Both the position numbers and the translations under genes were made by a program. A DNA stretch of 64,000 bases from Streptomyces sp. F63 (GTDB taxonomy: Bacteria > Actinomycetota > Actinomycetes > Streptomycetales > Streptomycetaceae): assembly GCF_018070345.1 (NCBI RefSeq), contig NZ_JAGPXX010000006.1, forward strand, positions 124,001 through 188,000. Reading direction: 5' to 3'. Below the pieces are notes generated by a model that saw only the letters and a program-made list of their open reading frames with translations, had not been told where the DNA came from and made no database searches. Below are positions 34,189-44,498 of the stretch, in pieces. The first letter of the stretch is position 1, and each line of letters opens with the position of its first letter.

Positions 34189-35613
34189 TCACTGATCCGC
34201 CGGACGATGCCGCGCCGTGGCGGTGCGCCGCAGCGCCAGGCTGACGGCGATCGTCACGGCCGTCGGGACCGCCCCGGCCCAGGCGGCCCAGGTGTATCCG
34301 GACTCGGCGGGAAAAGCCGTCCCCGGGCCGGTGCGGGCGGCGAGTACCAGGCCGCCGAGCGCGCTGCCGATGGAGAAGCCCACGCTCCGTACGACCTGGT
34401 TGAAGCTCATCGCGCTGGAGGTCTCCTCCCGCGGTGTGACGGCGAGAATCGCGCTCGGCATGGCGGCGGAGAAGATGCCGACGCCCAGCCCGAGCAGCCC
34501 CATCACGGCGAACGCCTGCCACAGCCAGTCGCGCACCAGCGCGAAGACCACCAGCGCCGCCAGCACCACGGCGCCCCCGACGGCCAGCACTGTCGCGGCC
34601 GCGAGCCGCTTGCGGAGCGGCGGTACCAGCCTGCCGCCCGCGAAGCCCAGCACCGAGAACGGCACGAGCACCAGGCCCGCGACGAAGATGTCCACGCCGA
34701 AGCCGTAACCGGCCTCCGCGGGAGTCTGCACGTAGCGGGTGACCAGTGTCAGCAGCAGATACATCCCGATACCGCCGAGGAGCATGGTCGCGTTGGCGCC
34801 GGCCACCGCGGGGCGCCGCAGCAGCGCGAGACGCACCAGCGGGGCGCCGGACCTGCCTTCACGGCGCACCCACACCGCCAGCAGCGCGGCGGCGGCGACC
34901 GGCAGGGCGAGGGCGGGCACCGGGTGCTCGGTCCACAGGGTGGTCTGGCTGATCGCCAGCAGCAGGGCCAGCAGACCACCGCCCAGCAGCGCTGCCCCGG
35001 GCACGTCGACGGCCGCCGACCGGCCCGGTGGCGGCTGCGGCACCGTCCACCAGGCCGCTGCCAGCGCGACCACGGCGATCAGCAGCCCGAGCCCGTAGGC
35101 CGCCCGCAGGCCGGAAATCTCGGTGAGCAGCGCGGCCAGCGGGTAACCGACGCCGACCCCGATGGTGGAGGCCACCGACAGCAGCGCGATCACCGCCCCG
35201 GAGCGCGGCTCCGGCAGGTGGTCCCGGGCGACGCCGATCATCAGCGCGGTCAGGCCCAGACCGGCGCCCTGGGCCACCCGCCCGGCCAGCAACCAGGCGA
35301 ACGACGGCGGTACCACCGTCAGCAGGCTGCCGGTCGCCACCGTGGCGAGGGTGGCGAGGACGACCCGGCGCCGGCGCGGGCCGGTCCCGAGGCGCCCGAG
35401 GACGGGGGTGGTGATCGCGCCCACCAGCAGCGGGGCGGTGAGCGTCCACTGCGCGGCGGCCAGCGAGACACCGAACTCACCCGCCACGGGGGTGATCAAC
35501 GGTGCCCCGAGGCTGCCCACCACCGCGACGACCAGGGCGATGAACACCAGCGCGGGGACCAGCGCCCGGCCGGCGGACCCGGCCCGGGCGGATGCGTCCG
35601 CGGTGCCGGTCAT
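34189..35613 (-). CDS. MFS drug exporter (14-helix type)
   Basis: 474 residues with ~14 hydrophobic segments, the DHA2 pattern: APLITPVAGEFGVSLAAAQW, LGRLGTGPRRRRVVLATL (loop 2), LAGRVAQGAGLGLTALMIGV (motif C-like), and GVGYPLAALLTEISG. The C-terminal half keeps ETSSAMSFNQVVRSVGFSIG. Its ATG overlaps the stop of the TetR gene just upstream, so regulator and pump form a two-gene operon. Substrate unknown. Confidence 0.87.
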   Translation of the reverse strand: MTGTADASARAGSAGRALVPALVFIALVVAVVGSLGAPLITPVAGEFGVSLAAAQWTLTAPLLVGAITTPVLGRLGTGPRRRRVVLATLATVATGSLLTVVPPSFAWLLAGRVAQGAGLGLTALMIGVARDHLPEPRSGAVIALLSVASTIGVGVGYPLAALLTEISGLRAAYGLGLLIAVVALAAAWWTVPQPPPGRSAAVDVPGAALLGGGLLALLLAISQTTLWTEHPVPALALPVAAAALLAVWVRREGRSGAPLVRLALLRRPAVAGANATMLLGGIGMYLLLTLVTRYVQTPAEAGYGFGVDIFVAGLVLVPFSVLGFAGGRLVPPLRKRLAAATVLAVGGAVVLAALVVFALVRDWLWQAFAVMGLLGLGVGIFSAAMPSAILAVTPREETSSAMSFNQVVRSVGFSIGSALGGLVLAARTGPGTAFPAESGYTWAAWAGAVPTAVTIAVSLALRRTATARHRPADQ

Positions 35614-36188
35614 TCGTTCACCTCGGTCGTCAGGTGCTCGAACAGCCCGGCATGAATGCGGGTGACGGCCTGGGCGGCCCAGTCCGCGTCGAGGTCCGCC
35701 AGCTCCAGCGCGGCACTGGTGTTGAGCAGCATCGCGTAGGCCATGAAGGTCTTGACCTGCACGGCGTCAAGGCCCGTGATGCCGCTGACCGTCCGCCACA
35801 GTGCGCCGAAGCTCTCCCGGACCGCCGCCCGCAGCTCGGCGTCGCCGCACGCGGCGAACGCCTGCAGTTGCAGCAGGAGCAGGGTTCGGTCGGACAGGCC
35901 GGCGTCGTAGCGCCGCCCCATCGCCGCAAGCGCTTCCAAACCCTTGGCCGGGCCGGCGGCCTCGGCGAGATCACGGGCCATGCTCTCGAAGGCGCGGCGG
36001 ACGACTTCGATGAACAACTGTTTCTTCGTACCGAAGAGACGGAAGACGTAGGCGTGTGTGATGCCCGCCTTCCGGGCGATCGCCTCGGCCGACACCCCGT
36101 GCAGCCCGTGCGCCGCGAACTCCTCCGCGGCGATCTTCAGCACTTGCTCGCGGCGGTCCACACCCGTCAGCCGCCCGGTTTGCTTCAT
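35610..36188 (-). CDS. TetR family regulator of the adjacent MFS exporter
   Basis: 192 residues from ATG 36188 (GGGAG upstream; a GTG at 36200 is possible). HTH region REQVLKIAAEEFAAHGLHGV, AIARKAGITHAYVFRLFGTK, C-terminal ligand-binding helices with LSDRTLLLLQLQAFAACGD. First gene of a TetR-MFS operon, so autoregulation through the inverted repeat upstream is expected. Confidence 0.88.
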   Translation of the reverse strand: MKQTGRLTGVDRREQVLKIAAEEFAAHGLHGVSAEAIARKAGITHAYVFRLFGTKKQLFIEVVRRAFESMARDLAEAAGPAKGLEALAAMGRRYDAGLSDRTLLLLQLQAFAACGDAELRAAVRESFGALWRTVSGITGLDAVQVKTFMAYAMLLNTSAALELADLDADWAAQAVTRIHAGLFEHLTTEVNE

Positions 36189-36218
36189 GCTCCCGGCCAC
36201 CCCACCCGTAGATACTGG

Positions 36219-36236
36219 TAAGTCACCTGTAACTTA
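36219..36236. promoter_or_regulatory. candidate TetR operator
   Basis: TAAGT (36219-36223) and ACTTA (36232-36236) form an inverted repeat with an 8-bp spacer, ~30 bp upstream of the TetR start, in a locally AT-richer patch that probably holds the promoter. Confidence 0.4.
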
Positions 36237-36300
36237 GCAGTCCCCCGGGGGTAGTTGTCCGCCGCCCTCGCTTACGGCCACCACGCCGGTGGCTTCCGTT

Positions 36301-36422
36301 GGTTCACTGGGTCGCCCCGGCGGAGGCCGTCTGGGCCTGCCGTCAACTGGCCCGGTGCCACTACGCCTCGGGAGGCTGGAGTGTGGGCGCGGTCGCCCTG
36401 GTGGCTGGCTCTGGGCGGCCCA
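36301..36422 (+). pseudogene. fragment duplicated from the cysteine-synthase-like gene
   Basis: About 122 bp matching 13128-13247 with roughly ten substitutions and a 2-bp insertion by eye. It reads [20 protein letters not shown] and then [17 protein letters not shown], as in the C-terminal third of the intact enzyme, then leaves frame. The rest of 36201-36571 contains no gene I can recognise. Confidence 0.85.
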
Positions 36423-36571
36423 CGGCACGGGGCGTGACGGGGCCGCGGCCCGTGCCGGGGGCGCGCCCGCCGCCGTCGTCGAGCGAGCCTCGGCCGGACT
36501 GCCGAAACCGGAGCCCGGCGGGGCCGGGCGCCCCCCGGGGCGGGGGGAGCGGTGCGGGCGTCGCGTCCTGG

Positions 36572-37372
36572 TTACGGGCCTTCCGCCTGGCCGGCCGCCG
36601 TCACCAGGATCAGGGGGACGCCGTCGCAGGGGCGCAACCGCAGTCCGCCGTGTTCGGCGCCGTCCGCGGGCCCGGCCAGCACCGCCGCGTAGTCCGGGCC
36701 CTTGGCGAGCGATCCGGCCAGGTGGTGGGGGTCGGTGGAGGCGGCGACGCGGCCGCGCGCGTTGACCAGGTGGGCGGGGCCCGGCAGGCATTGGAGTACC
36801 GGCACGACGCCCGCCTCGAAATGCCGCAGATAGACGTCGGCCGCGGCCACCCCCATGAAGCGGCCGCCGACCGTCACCGGTGCGGAGAGGGTGAGGCTGT
36901 ACTCGTCCGAGCAGAGATAGTCGACGTAGGGCCCCGCGACCGCCCGCTGGCCGGTGTCGCGGGGGAGCGTGAACCAGTCCCAGTGGGTGTAGTCGTAGTA
37001 CGCCGAGTGCTCCGGGTCCAGGTCCAGCAGCAGCGGCCGGAGGGACCCGTCCGCGGCGGTCTGCCACCACTCCAGGCATGCCGGTACGTCGCCGAGCACT
37101 CCGTGCGCCGCCACGAAGCCCACGCCCGAGACCAGGCCGTACTGGCTGAGGCGGGCGTGCAGGCCGGGGCGGAGCGCCGCGAGATCGGCCGAGACGGGGC
37201 GGCGGCCGTCCGCGGCGGCCGCGGTGAGCACCGCTTCGGCGTCCGCACCGGTCCGGCTCACGGCGTCGAAGACTCCTTCGAGCGCGTCACGGACCCGGGC
37301 GGCCGCGTCGGCGGCCGTGCACTCCTCAAGAACCGCCGCCGAGGCGTGTACGGGACGGCGACCGCTGCCCAT
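36572..37372 (-). CDS. Cache-type ligand-binding domain protein, soluble
   Basis: 266 residues from ATG 37372, which follows a near-perfect AAGGAGGA site. The Cache-like fold shows in [14 protein letters not shown], the WWQ...[21 protein letters not shown] region, then [20 protein letters not shown] and [19 protein letters not shown]. Such domains normally sit outside receptors; here there is no signal peptide or membrane helix, so it would be cytosolic. The start overlaps the GntR gene by 47 bp. Next to polyamine/GABA-type transport genes it may sense an amine or amino acid. Confidence 0.75.
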   Translation of the reverse strand: MGSGRRPVHASAAVLEECTAADAAARVRDALEGVFDAVSRTGADAEAVLTAAAADGRRPVSADLAALRPGLHARLSQYGLVSGVGFVAAHGVLGDVPACLEWWQTAADGSLRPLLLDLDPEHSAYYDYTHWDWFTLPRDTGQRAVAGPYVDYLCSDEYSLTLSAPVTVGGRFMGVAAADVYLRHFEAGVVPVLQCLPGPAHLVNARGRVAASTDPHHLAGSLAKGPDYAAVLAGPADGAEHGGLRLRPCDGVPLILVTAAGQAEGP

Positions 37373-38144
37373 GGGGGTCCTCCTTCGGACGGGGACCGCG
37401 CTCTCCACGGGCAGAACCGAGGCGGAGTCCGATCAGGCGCGTCATGGAGGTCTGCACGCACTGTTCGGCGAGGTCCCTGGCGCGATTCTCCTTGCCATCA
37501 TGCACTGCTGAGATCACAGCGCGGTGACGATCCAGGACGTCCCCGAGGTACTCGTCCCCGCCGAGTACGAGCCGCATCAGCGCTCCCACCTCGGTCTGGA
37601 GGGTGACCTCGGCCTTGGTGAGCCGGGCGGACTGGGCGGCCGCTGCCAGTTCGACGTGGAAGCGCCCGTAGATCCGGCTGCGTGCCGCGCTGTTCTCCGC
37701 GCGTGTCAGCTCTTCCAGGGACCTGTTCAGCTGCTGGAGGTCCTCCGGTTCGGTGCGCTGGGCGGCGAGCCGGGCGGCGGCTCCCGAGACGGCCGCCCAG
37801 TGGTCGGACAGGTCGCGGAGTTCCTCGGTGCTCCAGTCGGAGAGGCGGGCGCGCAGCCGGTCCTCGGCGGGTCCGTCGGGCACGGTGACGAAGGTGCCTC
37901 CGCCACGGCCCCTGCGGGTGGTGACCAGCCCCTGCTGACGCAGGGACATCAGGGCCTCGCGCAAGGTCACGGTGGAGACGCCGAGCTGGGCGGCGAGTTC
38001 CGACTCGCCGGGCAGCTGCTCGCCGTCGGCCAGCAGCCCGAGGTCTATGGCGTCGCCGAGCCTGCGCACGACGGCGTCCACCCGGGCCAGGGTGTCGACG
38101 GGGGTGAAGACGGCCCGCTGGATGCCCGGTTTGTCGCGGTTCAT
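37326..38144 (-). CDS. GntR/FadR family transcriptional regulator
   Basis: 272 residues from ATG 38144 (AAGGTGG upstream). N-terminal winged helix: [40 protein letters not shown], with the wing GRGGGTFV. C-terminal FCD domain with metal/acid-binding style residues ([49 protein letters not shown]). Divergent from the ABC importer operon beginning at 38260, which it probably represses until an intermediate of the pathway binds. The AT-rich 115 bp between them holds both promoters. Confidence 0.9.
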   Translation of the reverse strand: MNRDKPGIQRAVFTPVDTLARVDAVVRRLGDAIDLGLLADGEQLPGESELAAQLGVSTVTLREALMSLRQQGLVTTRRGRGGGTFVTVPDGPAEDRLRARLSDWSTEELRDLSDHWAAVSGAAARLAAQRTEPEDLQQLNRSLEELTRAENSAARSRIYGRFHVELAAAAQSARLTKAEVTLQTEVGALMRLVLGGDEYLGDVLDRHRAVISAVHDGKENRARDLAEQCVQTSMTRLIGLRLGSARGERGPRPKEDPHGQRSPSRTRLGGGS

Positions 38145-38259
38145 GGCCACCACCTTGCTTGTTTGGCTCAGTCGTTACCTTACTGGGGTCTTGAAATTAG
38201 AACTATGACTTCATATGTTTACGCTCCAACGTCCGACGGCATCAGAAAGGTTCCCGCCC

Positions 38260-39318
<1,059 letters not shown>

Positions 39319-39430
39319 CGGCCACCCCTCCGTATCCGGAAGCACACCGCGCCGCGCCGCACCCGCGCCGCCCCGCGCCCGCCCGGTCGGCCCGTGCCGT
39401 CCCCACCACCCCATCCCCCTGGAGATCCCC

Positions 39431-40627
39431 GTGCGCATGTCCCCTTCGCTCAAGGCAGCCACCGCGGCCGGTGTGCTGCTGCTCGCCACCGCCTGCGGCT
39501 CGTCCAACGGCTCCGGCTCCGCCGCCTCCGGACTGAACCCGCCGGACCTCAAGGCCCAGGAGAAGCTCGGCAAGACCGAGGGTGAGGTCAACCTCATCGC
39601 CTGGGCCGGCTATGTCGAGGACGGCACCAACGACCCGGACGTCGACTGGGTCTCCGGCTTCGAGAAGGAGACCGGCTGCCAGGTCAACACCAAGACCGCG
39701 GCCTCCTCCGACGAGATGGTCAGCCTGATGAAGACCGGCCAGTACGACGCCGTCTCCGCCTCTGGCGACGCCTCGCTGCGGCTCATAGCCTCCGGGGACG
39801 CGGCACCCGTCAACACCGATCTGATCCCCAACTACGCCGATGTCTTCGAGGGGCTGAAGAACAAGGACTGGAACACCGTCAAGGACGTCCCGTACGGCGT
39901 CCCGCACGGCCGCGGCGCCAATCTCCTCATGTACAACACGGAGAAGGTCAAGCCCGCCCCCACCTCCTGGTCCGCGGTCTTCGACAAGGGCTCCGAGTAC
40001 AAGGGCAAGGTCACCGCCTACGACTCCCCGATCTACATCGCGGACGCCGCCCTCTACCTGATGGCGACCCAGCCCGACCTGGGCATCAAGAACCCGTACG
40101 CGCTGGACCAGAAGCAGTTCGACGCCTCCGTCGCCCTGCTGAAGGAGCAGAACGCCAACATCGGCGAGTACTGGAGCGACTACCTCAAGGAGATCTCCGC
40201 CTTCAAGAGCGGCGACTCCGTCGTCGGCACCACCTGGCAGGTCATCGTCAACGCGGCCAAGGCCGAGAAGGCCCCCGTCGAGGCGGTCCTCCCCAAGGAG
40301 GGGGCCACCGGCTGGTCCGACACCTGGATGCTCTCCGCCAAGGCCGAGCACCCCAACTGTGCCTACAAGTGGATGGACTGGATCATCTCGCCCGAGGTGA
40401 ACGCCCAGGTCGCCGAGTACTTCGGCGAGGCCCCGTCCAACGCGAAGTCCTGCGAACTCACCGCCGACAAGGATCACTGCGCCACGTACCACGCGGCGGA
40501 CGAGGCGTACTGGAAGAACGTCCACTACTGGACCACGCCCGTCGCCGAGTGCATCGACGGCCGGACGGACGCGGAGTGCGTGCCGTACGCCAAGTGGGTC
40601 CAGGCCTGGACCGGGATCAAGGGCTGA
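39431..40627 (+). CDS. ABC transporter substrate-binding lipoprotein, putrescine/spermidine type
   Basis: 398 residues. Lipoprotein signal ATAAGVLLLATAC with Cys22, then NLIAWAGYVEDG, VSGFEKETGCQVNTKTA, SSDEMVSLMKTGQYDAVSAS and YGVPHGRGANLLMYN, the pattern of PotD/YdcS binding proteins. GTG 39431 (GGAGAT 4 bp upstream) or ATG 39437 could start it; both keep the signal. It captures an amine such as putrescine or a related amino-compound outside the cell. Confidence 0.88.
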   Translation: MRMSPSLKAATAAGVLLLATACGSSNGSGSAASGLNPPDLKAQEKLGKTEGEVNLIAWAGYVEDGTNDPDVDWVSGFEKETGCQVNTKTAASSDEMVSLMKTGQYDAVSASGDASLRLIASGDAAPVNTDLIPNYADVFEGLKNKDWNTVKDVPYGVPHGRGANLLMYNTEKVKPAPTSWSAVFDKGSEYKGKVTAYDSPIYIADAALYLMATQPDLGIKNPYALDQKQFDASVALLKEQNANIGEYWSDYLKEISAFKSGDSVVGTTWQVIVNAAKAEKAPVEAVLPKEGATGWSDTWMLSAKAEHPNCAYKWMDWIISPEVNAQVAEYFGEAPSNAKSCELTADKDHCATYHAADEAYWKNVHYWTTPVAECIDGRTDAECVPYAKWVQAWTGIKG

Positions 40628-40640
40628 GGACCGGGAACCG

Positions 40641-41525
40641 ATGACGAACACCGTGCCTGCCGCCGGGTTCGCCCGGCGGCTCGCCGGGACCCTGCACCGC
40701 CGCCCCCGGCTGCGGCTGTCCCTGCTCCTCTCCGCGCCGCTGACCTGGCTGGTCCTGGCCTACCTGGGCTCGCTCGCCGCGCTGTTCCTGTCCGCGTTCT
40801 GGACCACGGACAGCTTCACCTCGAACGTGGTGAAGATCTGGAACACGGACAACTTCACCGCCCTGTTCACCACCGAGGCCTACCGCCAGGTCGCCCTGCG
40901 CAGCGTCGGCGTCGCCCTCGCGGTCACCGCCCTGTGCGTCCTGATCGCCTTCCCCGTCGCCTTCTACACGGCCCGCGTCGCCAAGCCCCGGTGGCGGCCG
41001 CTGCTGGTCGTGGCGATCCTCACCCCGCTCTGGGCCAGCTATCTCGTCAAGGCGTACGCCTGGCGCCTCATCCTCGCCGACGGCGGACTGCTGGACTGGG
41101 CCCTGGCCCCGTTCGGCCTCGAAGGCCCCGGCTACGGACTGACCGCGACCGTCCTGGTGCTGACCTACCTGTGGCTGCCGTACATGATCCTGCCGATCCA
41201 CGCCGCACTCGAACAGCTCCCCGCCAACCTGCTGGACGCCTCCGCCGACCTCGGCGCCCGCACCGCCCGCACCTTCCGCTCCGTGGTACTGCCGATGCTC
41301 CTGCCGTCCGTCGCGGCCGGCTCGGTCTTCACCTTCTCGCTCAGCCTCGGCGACTACATCGCCGTGCAGATCGTCGGCGGAAAGACCCAGCTCATCGGCA
41401 ATCTCATCTACTCCAACATCAGCCTGAACCTGCCGCTGGCCGCGGCCCTCGGCACCGTACCCGTGGCGATCATCGTGCTCTACCTGCTGGCGGTGCGCCG
41501 CACCGGAGCACTCAGCAGCCTCTGA
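40641..41525 (+). CDS. potB: ABC transporter permease, PotB type
   Basis: 294 residues with six membrane helices: WLVLAYLGSLAALFLSAFW first, and the coupling EAA-like loop QLPANLLDASADLGARTARTF. The GDYIAVQIVG segment near the C-terminus is typical of PotB. 13 bp after the binding protein gene. Pairs with the following permease to form the membrane channel. Confidence 0.9.
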   Translation: MTNTVPAAGFARRLAGTLHRRPRLRLSLLLSAPLTWLVLAYLGSLAALFLSAFWTTDSFTSNVVKIWNTDNFTALFTTEAYRQVALRSVGVALAVTALCVLIAFPVAFYTARVAKPRWRPLLVVAILTPLWASYLVKAYAWRLILADGGLLDWALAPFGLEGPGYGLTATVLVLTYLWLPYMILPIHAALEQLPANLLDASADLGARTARTFRSVVLPMLLPSVAAGSVFTFSLSLGDYIAVQIVGGKTQLIGNLIYSNISLNLPLAAALGTVPVAIIVLYLLAVRRTGALSSL

Positions 41526-41619
41526 GACGCCGGGCTGCCTCAGTCCCCGGGCTGCCGGCACCCCCGGGCGCCAGGTCCCCCCACCCTCCGACCGTACGAC
41601 GCACAGCGAAGGCCCCACG

Positions 41620-42435
41620 ATGAATCTCTCCCGCCCCGCGCGCATAGTCCTGCGCATCGCCGCCGGGCTCGGCTTCGCGGTCATCTACATCCCGCTGCTG
41701 CTGGTCCTGGTCAACTCCCTCAACCCCGACCGCAGTTCCGGCTGGCCGCCCCCCGGCCTCACCTTCCACTGGTGGTCCGCCGCCTGGGAGAGCGCCGGCG
41801 CCCGCGACGCCGTGTGGGTCTCCGTCAAGGCCGGGCTCGGCGCCACCGCCATCGCCCTGGTCCTGGGCACCCTCATCGCCTTCGCCATCCACCGCCACCG
41901 GTTCTTCGGCCGCGAGACGCTCTCCTTCCTCGTCGTCCTGCCGATCGCCCTGCCCGGCATCGTCACCGGCGTCGCGCTCAACACCGCCTTCCGCACGGTC
42001 CTCGAACCGCTCGGTGTCGGGCTCGGCATGTTCACCGTCGTCGTCGGCCACGCCACCTTCTGCATCGTGGTGGTCTTCAACAACGTCATCGCCCGGTTGA
42101 GGCGGATGCCCGGCTCGTACGAGGAAGCGGCCATGGACCTCGGGGCCCACAGCTTCCGCGCCTTCGTCGACGTCACCTTCCCGCTGGTGCGCTCCGCGCT
42201 GGTCGCGGGCGGGCTGCTGGCCTTCGCGCTGTCCTTCGACGAGATCGTGGTGACCACCTTCACCGCGGGCCCAGGCGTCCAGACCCTCCCCGTCTGGATC
42301 TTCTCCAACATGGCCCGCCCCCAGCAGGCACCGGTGGTCAACGTCGTCGCCGCCGTCCTCGTCCTGCTCTCCGTGATCCCGATCTACCTCGCCCAGCGGC
42401 TGTCGTCCGACACGGCATCCGGCAGCAGACTCTGA
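41620..42435 (+). CDS. potC: ABC transporter permease, PotC type
   Basis: 271 residues, six helices. Starts with VIYIPLLLVLVNSLN, has the EAA loop MPGSYEEAAMDLGAHSFRAF and the FALSFDEIVVTTFTAGPG segment, characteristic of PotC. 94 bp after potB with AGCGAAGG upstream of the ATG. Second half of the channel. Confidence 0.9.
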   Translation: MNLSRPARIVLRIAAGLGFAVIYIPLLLVLVNSLNPDRSSGWPPPGLTFHWWSAAWESAGARDAVWVSVKAGLGATAIALVLGTLIAFAIHRHRFFGRETLSFLVVLPIALPGIVTGVALNTAFRTVLEPLGVGLGMFTVVVGHATFCIVVVFNNVIARLRRMPGSYEEAAMDLGAHSFRAFVDVTFPLVRSALVAGGLLAFALSFDEIVVTTFTAGPGVQTLPVWIFSNMARPQQAPVVNVVAAVLVLLSVIPIYLAQRLSSDTASGSRL

Positions 42436-42487
42436 CCCCCGCCCGCGACGCGAAGCCCGCCCGGCAGAACCCCCGAGGAGACACACG

Positions 42488-43924
42488 ATGACCACCCTCC
42501 GCACCCTGCGCAACCACATCGGCAATGAGTACCGGGATGCCGCCGACGGACGGACCACCCCGGTGGTCAACCCCGTGACCGGCGAGGCGTACGCCACCGC
42601 GCCGCTGTCCGGGCCGGCGGACGTCGACGCGGCGATGGCCGCTGCCGCGGCGGCCTTCCCGGCCTGGCGCGACCGCACCCCCGCCGAGCGGCAGCGGTAC
42701 CTCCTGAGGATCGCGGACGCGTTCGAGGAGCGGGCCGAGGAACTGATCGCCGCGGAGGTGGAGAACACCGGCAAGCCGGCCGGCCTGACACGGTCCGAGG
42801 AAATCCCCCCGATGGTCGACCAGATCCGCTTCTTCGCGGGCGCGGCGCGCATGCTCGAAGGCCGGTCGGCCGGCGAGTACATGGAGGGCATGACCTCGAT
42901 GATCCGCCGCGAGCCGGTCGGCGTCTGCGCGCAGGTCGCGCCGTGGAACTACCCGATGATGATGGCCGTGTGGAAGTTCGCCCCCGCGCTCGCCGCGGGC
43001 AACACGGTCGTGCTGAAGCCCTCCGACACCACGCCCGCCTCCACCGTCCTGATCGCGGAGATCCTCGGCGGGATCCTGCCCGCGGGCGTCTTCAACGTCA
43101 TCTGCGGCGACCGCGACACCGGCCGGGCGATGGTCGAGCACCCCGTCCCGGCGATGGTCTCCATCACCGGTTCGGTCCGCGCGGGGATGTCGGTCGCCGA
43201 GTCGGCGTCCAGGGACGTCAAGCGCGTGCACCTGGAACTCGGCGGCAAGGCCCCGGTCGTGGTCTTCGAGGACGCCGACATCGCCCAGGCGGTCGAGGGC
43301 ATCGCGGCGGCGGGCTTCTTCAACGCCGGGCAGGACTGCACCGCCGCCACCCGCGTGCTCGTACAGGAGGGCGTCCACGACGCGTTCGTCGCCGCCCTCG
43401 CCCGGGCCGCCGCGGACACCAGGACCGGCGCCCCGGACGACGAGGACGTGCTCTACGGGCCGCTGAACAACCCCAACCAGCTGCAGCAGGTGACCGGTTT
43501 CATCGAGCGCCTCCCCGCGCACGCCACCATCGAGACGGGCGGCCACCGGGTCGGGGAGAAGGGCTTCTTCTACGCCCCGACCGTCGTCTCCGGCCTGAAG
43601 CAGGACGACGAGATCATCCAGAACGAGGTCTTCGGCCCGGTCATCACCGTCCAGTCGTTCACCGACGAGGCGCAGGCGCTGGAGTACGCGAACGGTGTCG
43701 AGTACGCGCTGGCCTCCTCGGTGTGGACGAAGGACCACGGGCGGGCCATGCGGATGTCGAAGAACCTCGACTTCGGCACCGTCTGGATCAACACGCACAT
43801 CCCGCTGGTCGCCGAGATGCCGCACGGCGGCTACAAGAAGTCCGGCTACGGCAAGGACCTGTCGGCGTACGGCTTCGAGGACTACACGCGCATCAAGCAC
43901 GTGATGACCTCGCTCGACGGCTGA
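42488..43924 (+). CDS. gamma-aminobutyraldehyde dehydrogenase-like aldehyde dehydrogenase
   Basis: 478 residues. Catalytic Cys284 in FFNAGQDCTAATR, general-base Glu250 in LELGGKAP, NAD-binding PWNYP (152-156) and ITGSVRAG (226-233). The FNAGQDCTA motif and the size match aminobutyraldehyde dehydrogenases (PatD/YdcW) that turn 4-aminobutanal into GABA in putrescine breakdown. GAGGAG precedes the ATG. No transaminase or amine oxidase is in the window, so the first step must be encoded elsewhere, or the imported substrate is oxidised differently. Confidence 0.9.
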   Translation: MTTLRTLRNHIGNEYRDAADGRTTPVVNPVTGEAYATAPLSGPADVDAAMAAAAAAFPAWRDRTPAERQRYLLRIADAFEERAEELIAAEVENTGKPAGLTRSEEIPPMVDQIRFFAGAARMLEGRSAGEYMEGMTSMIRREPVGVCAQVAPWNYPMMMAVWKFAPALAAGNTVVLKPSDTTPASTVLIAEILGGILPAGVFNVICGDRDTGRAMVEHPVPAMVSITGSVRAGMSVAESASRDVKRVHLELGGKAPVVVFEDADIAQAVEGIAAAGFFNAGQDCTAATRVLVQEGVHDAFVAALARAAADTRTGAPDDEDVLYGPLNNPNQLQQVTGFIERLPAHATIETGGHRVGEKGFFYAPTVVSGLKQDDEIIQNEVFGPVITVQSFTDEAQALEYANGVEYALASSVWTKDHGRAMRMSKNLDFGTVWINTHIPLVAEMPHGGYKKSGYGKDLSAYGFEDYTRIKHVMTSLDG

Positions 43925-43951
43925 CACCGCGCCCGCCCGGTGCACCGCGCC

Positions 43952-43983
43952 CGCCCGGTGCCGGACCCGTCCGGCACCGGGCG
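43952..43983 (+). terminator. hairpin terminator of the polyamine operon
   Basis: Perfect 14-bp stem (CGCCCGGTGCCGGA at 43952-43965, complement at 43970-43983) with a CCCG loop, 28 bp after the dehydrogenase stop. Just before it GCGCCCGCCCGGTGC occurs twice in tandem. Confidence 0.8.
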
Positions 43984-44003
43984 GCCGCCGTTCGCGTGAG
44001 AGG

Positions 44004-44175
44004 TCAGCCCCGCGCGGCTCAGGCGGGCGTGCTCCCGCAGGGCCTGGACGACCGCCCCGAACGTGCGCATGCTGTCCGACGGTCCCGGCTCGGCACACAC
44101 CGCCGTGCTCGCTTCCCCGGCTGCCGCTTCCCCGGCGTCGTCGTCCCTGCTCTCGTAGGCCACCTCGGCCCTCAT
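44004..44175 (-). pseudogene. N-terminal remnant of an XRE-family regulator
   Basis: The minus-strand frame from 44175 reads an acidic lead (ESRDDDAGEAAAGE) and then DSMRTFGAVVQALREHARLS, the usual opening of streptomycete XRE regulators of the DUF5753 type, but breaks off after the first helix of the DNA-binding domain. The following residues are Gly/Pro/Arg-rich and run into the terminator. Truncated. Confidence 0.6.
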
Positions 44176-44479
44176 CGGCCACCTCCTGTGTGCGTACGCT
44201 GACGCTCAGTACGTCGACCGGCGCTGGTGAATGGTGCGTATCCGCTGGCAACTCGGGCATATGGGCCGCCGTTCGCCCCCGCACCCCGTCAAGGCGCCGT
44301 AACCGTACGTGTGTTCATTCAGCGCCCGGGCGACGACCACGACGGTGGACGCACGGGCGGCCGGGCCGGGTCACCCGGCGAACACACGCAAGCGCATCGG
44401 CCGATGCGGACACCGAAGCGCAACGCGCGCCTCTGGTGACACCGCCACGGGCCTGCCGGGTTGAAACACCCGGAAGGCC

Positions 44480-44498
44480 GAGAGCCCGCAAGGCTCTC
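44480..44498 (-). terminator. short hairpin at the end of the RNA ligase-like gene
   Basis: GAGAGCC (44480-44486) and GGCTCTC (44492-44498) form a 7-bp stem with a CGCAA loop, overlapping the stop codon of the minus-strand gene. A degraded copy lies at the duplicate near 46040. Confidence 0.5.

Noticed and set aside
38145..38259. GntR operator in the AT-rich gap (TGAA...TTCA)
   Set aside because: The half-sites are only 4 bp and 14 bp apart; no convincing dyad could be read.
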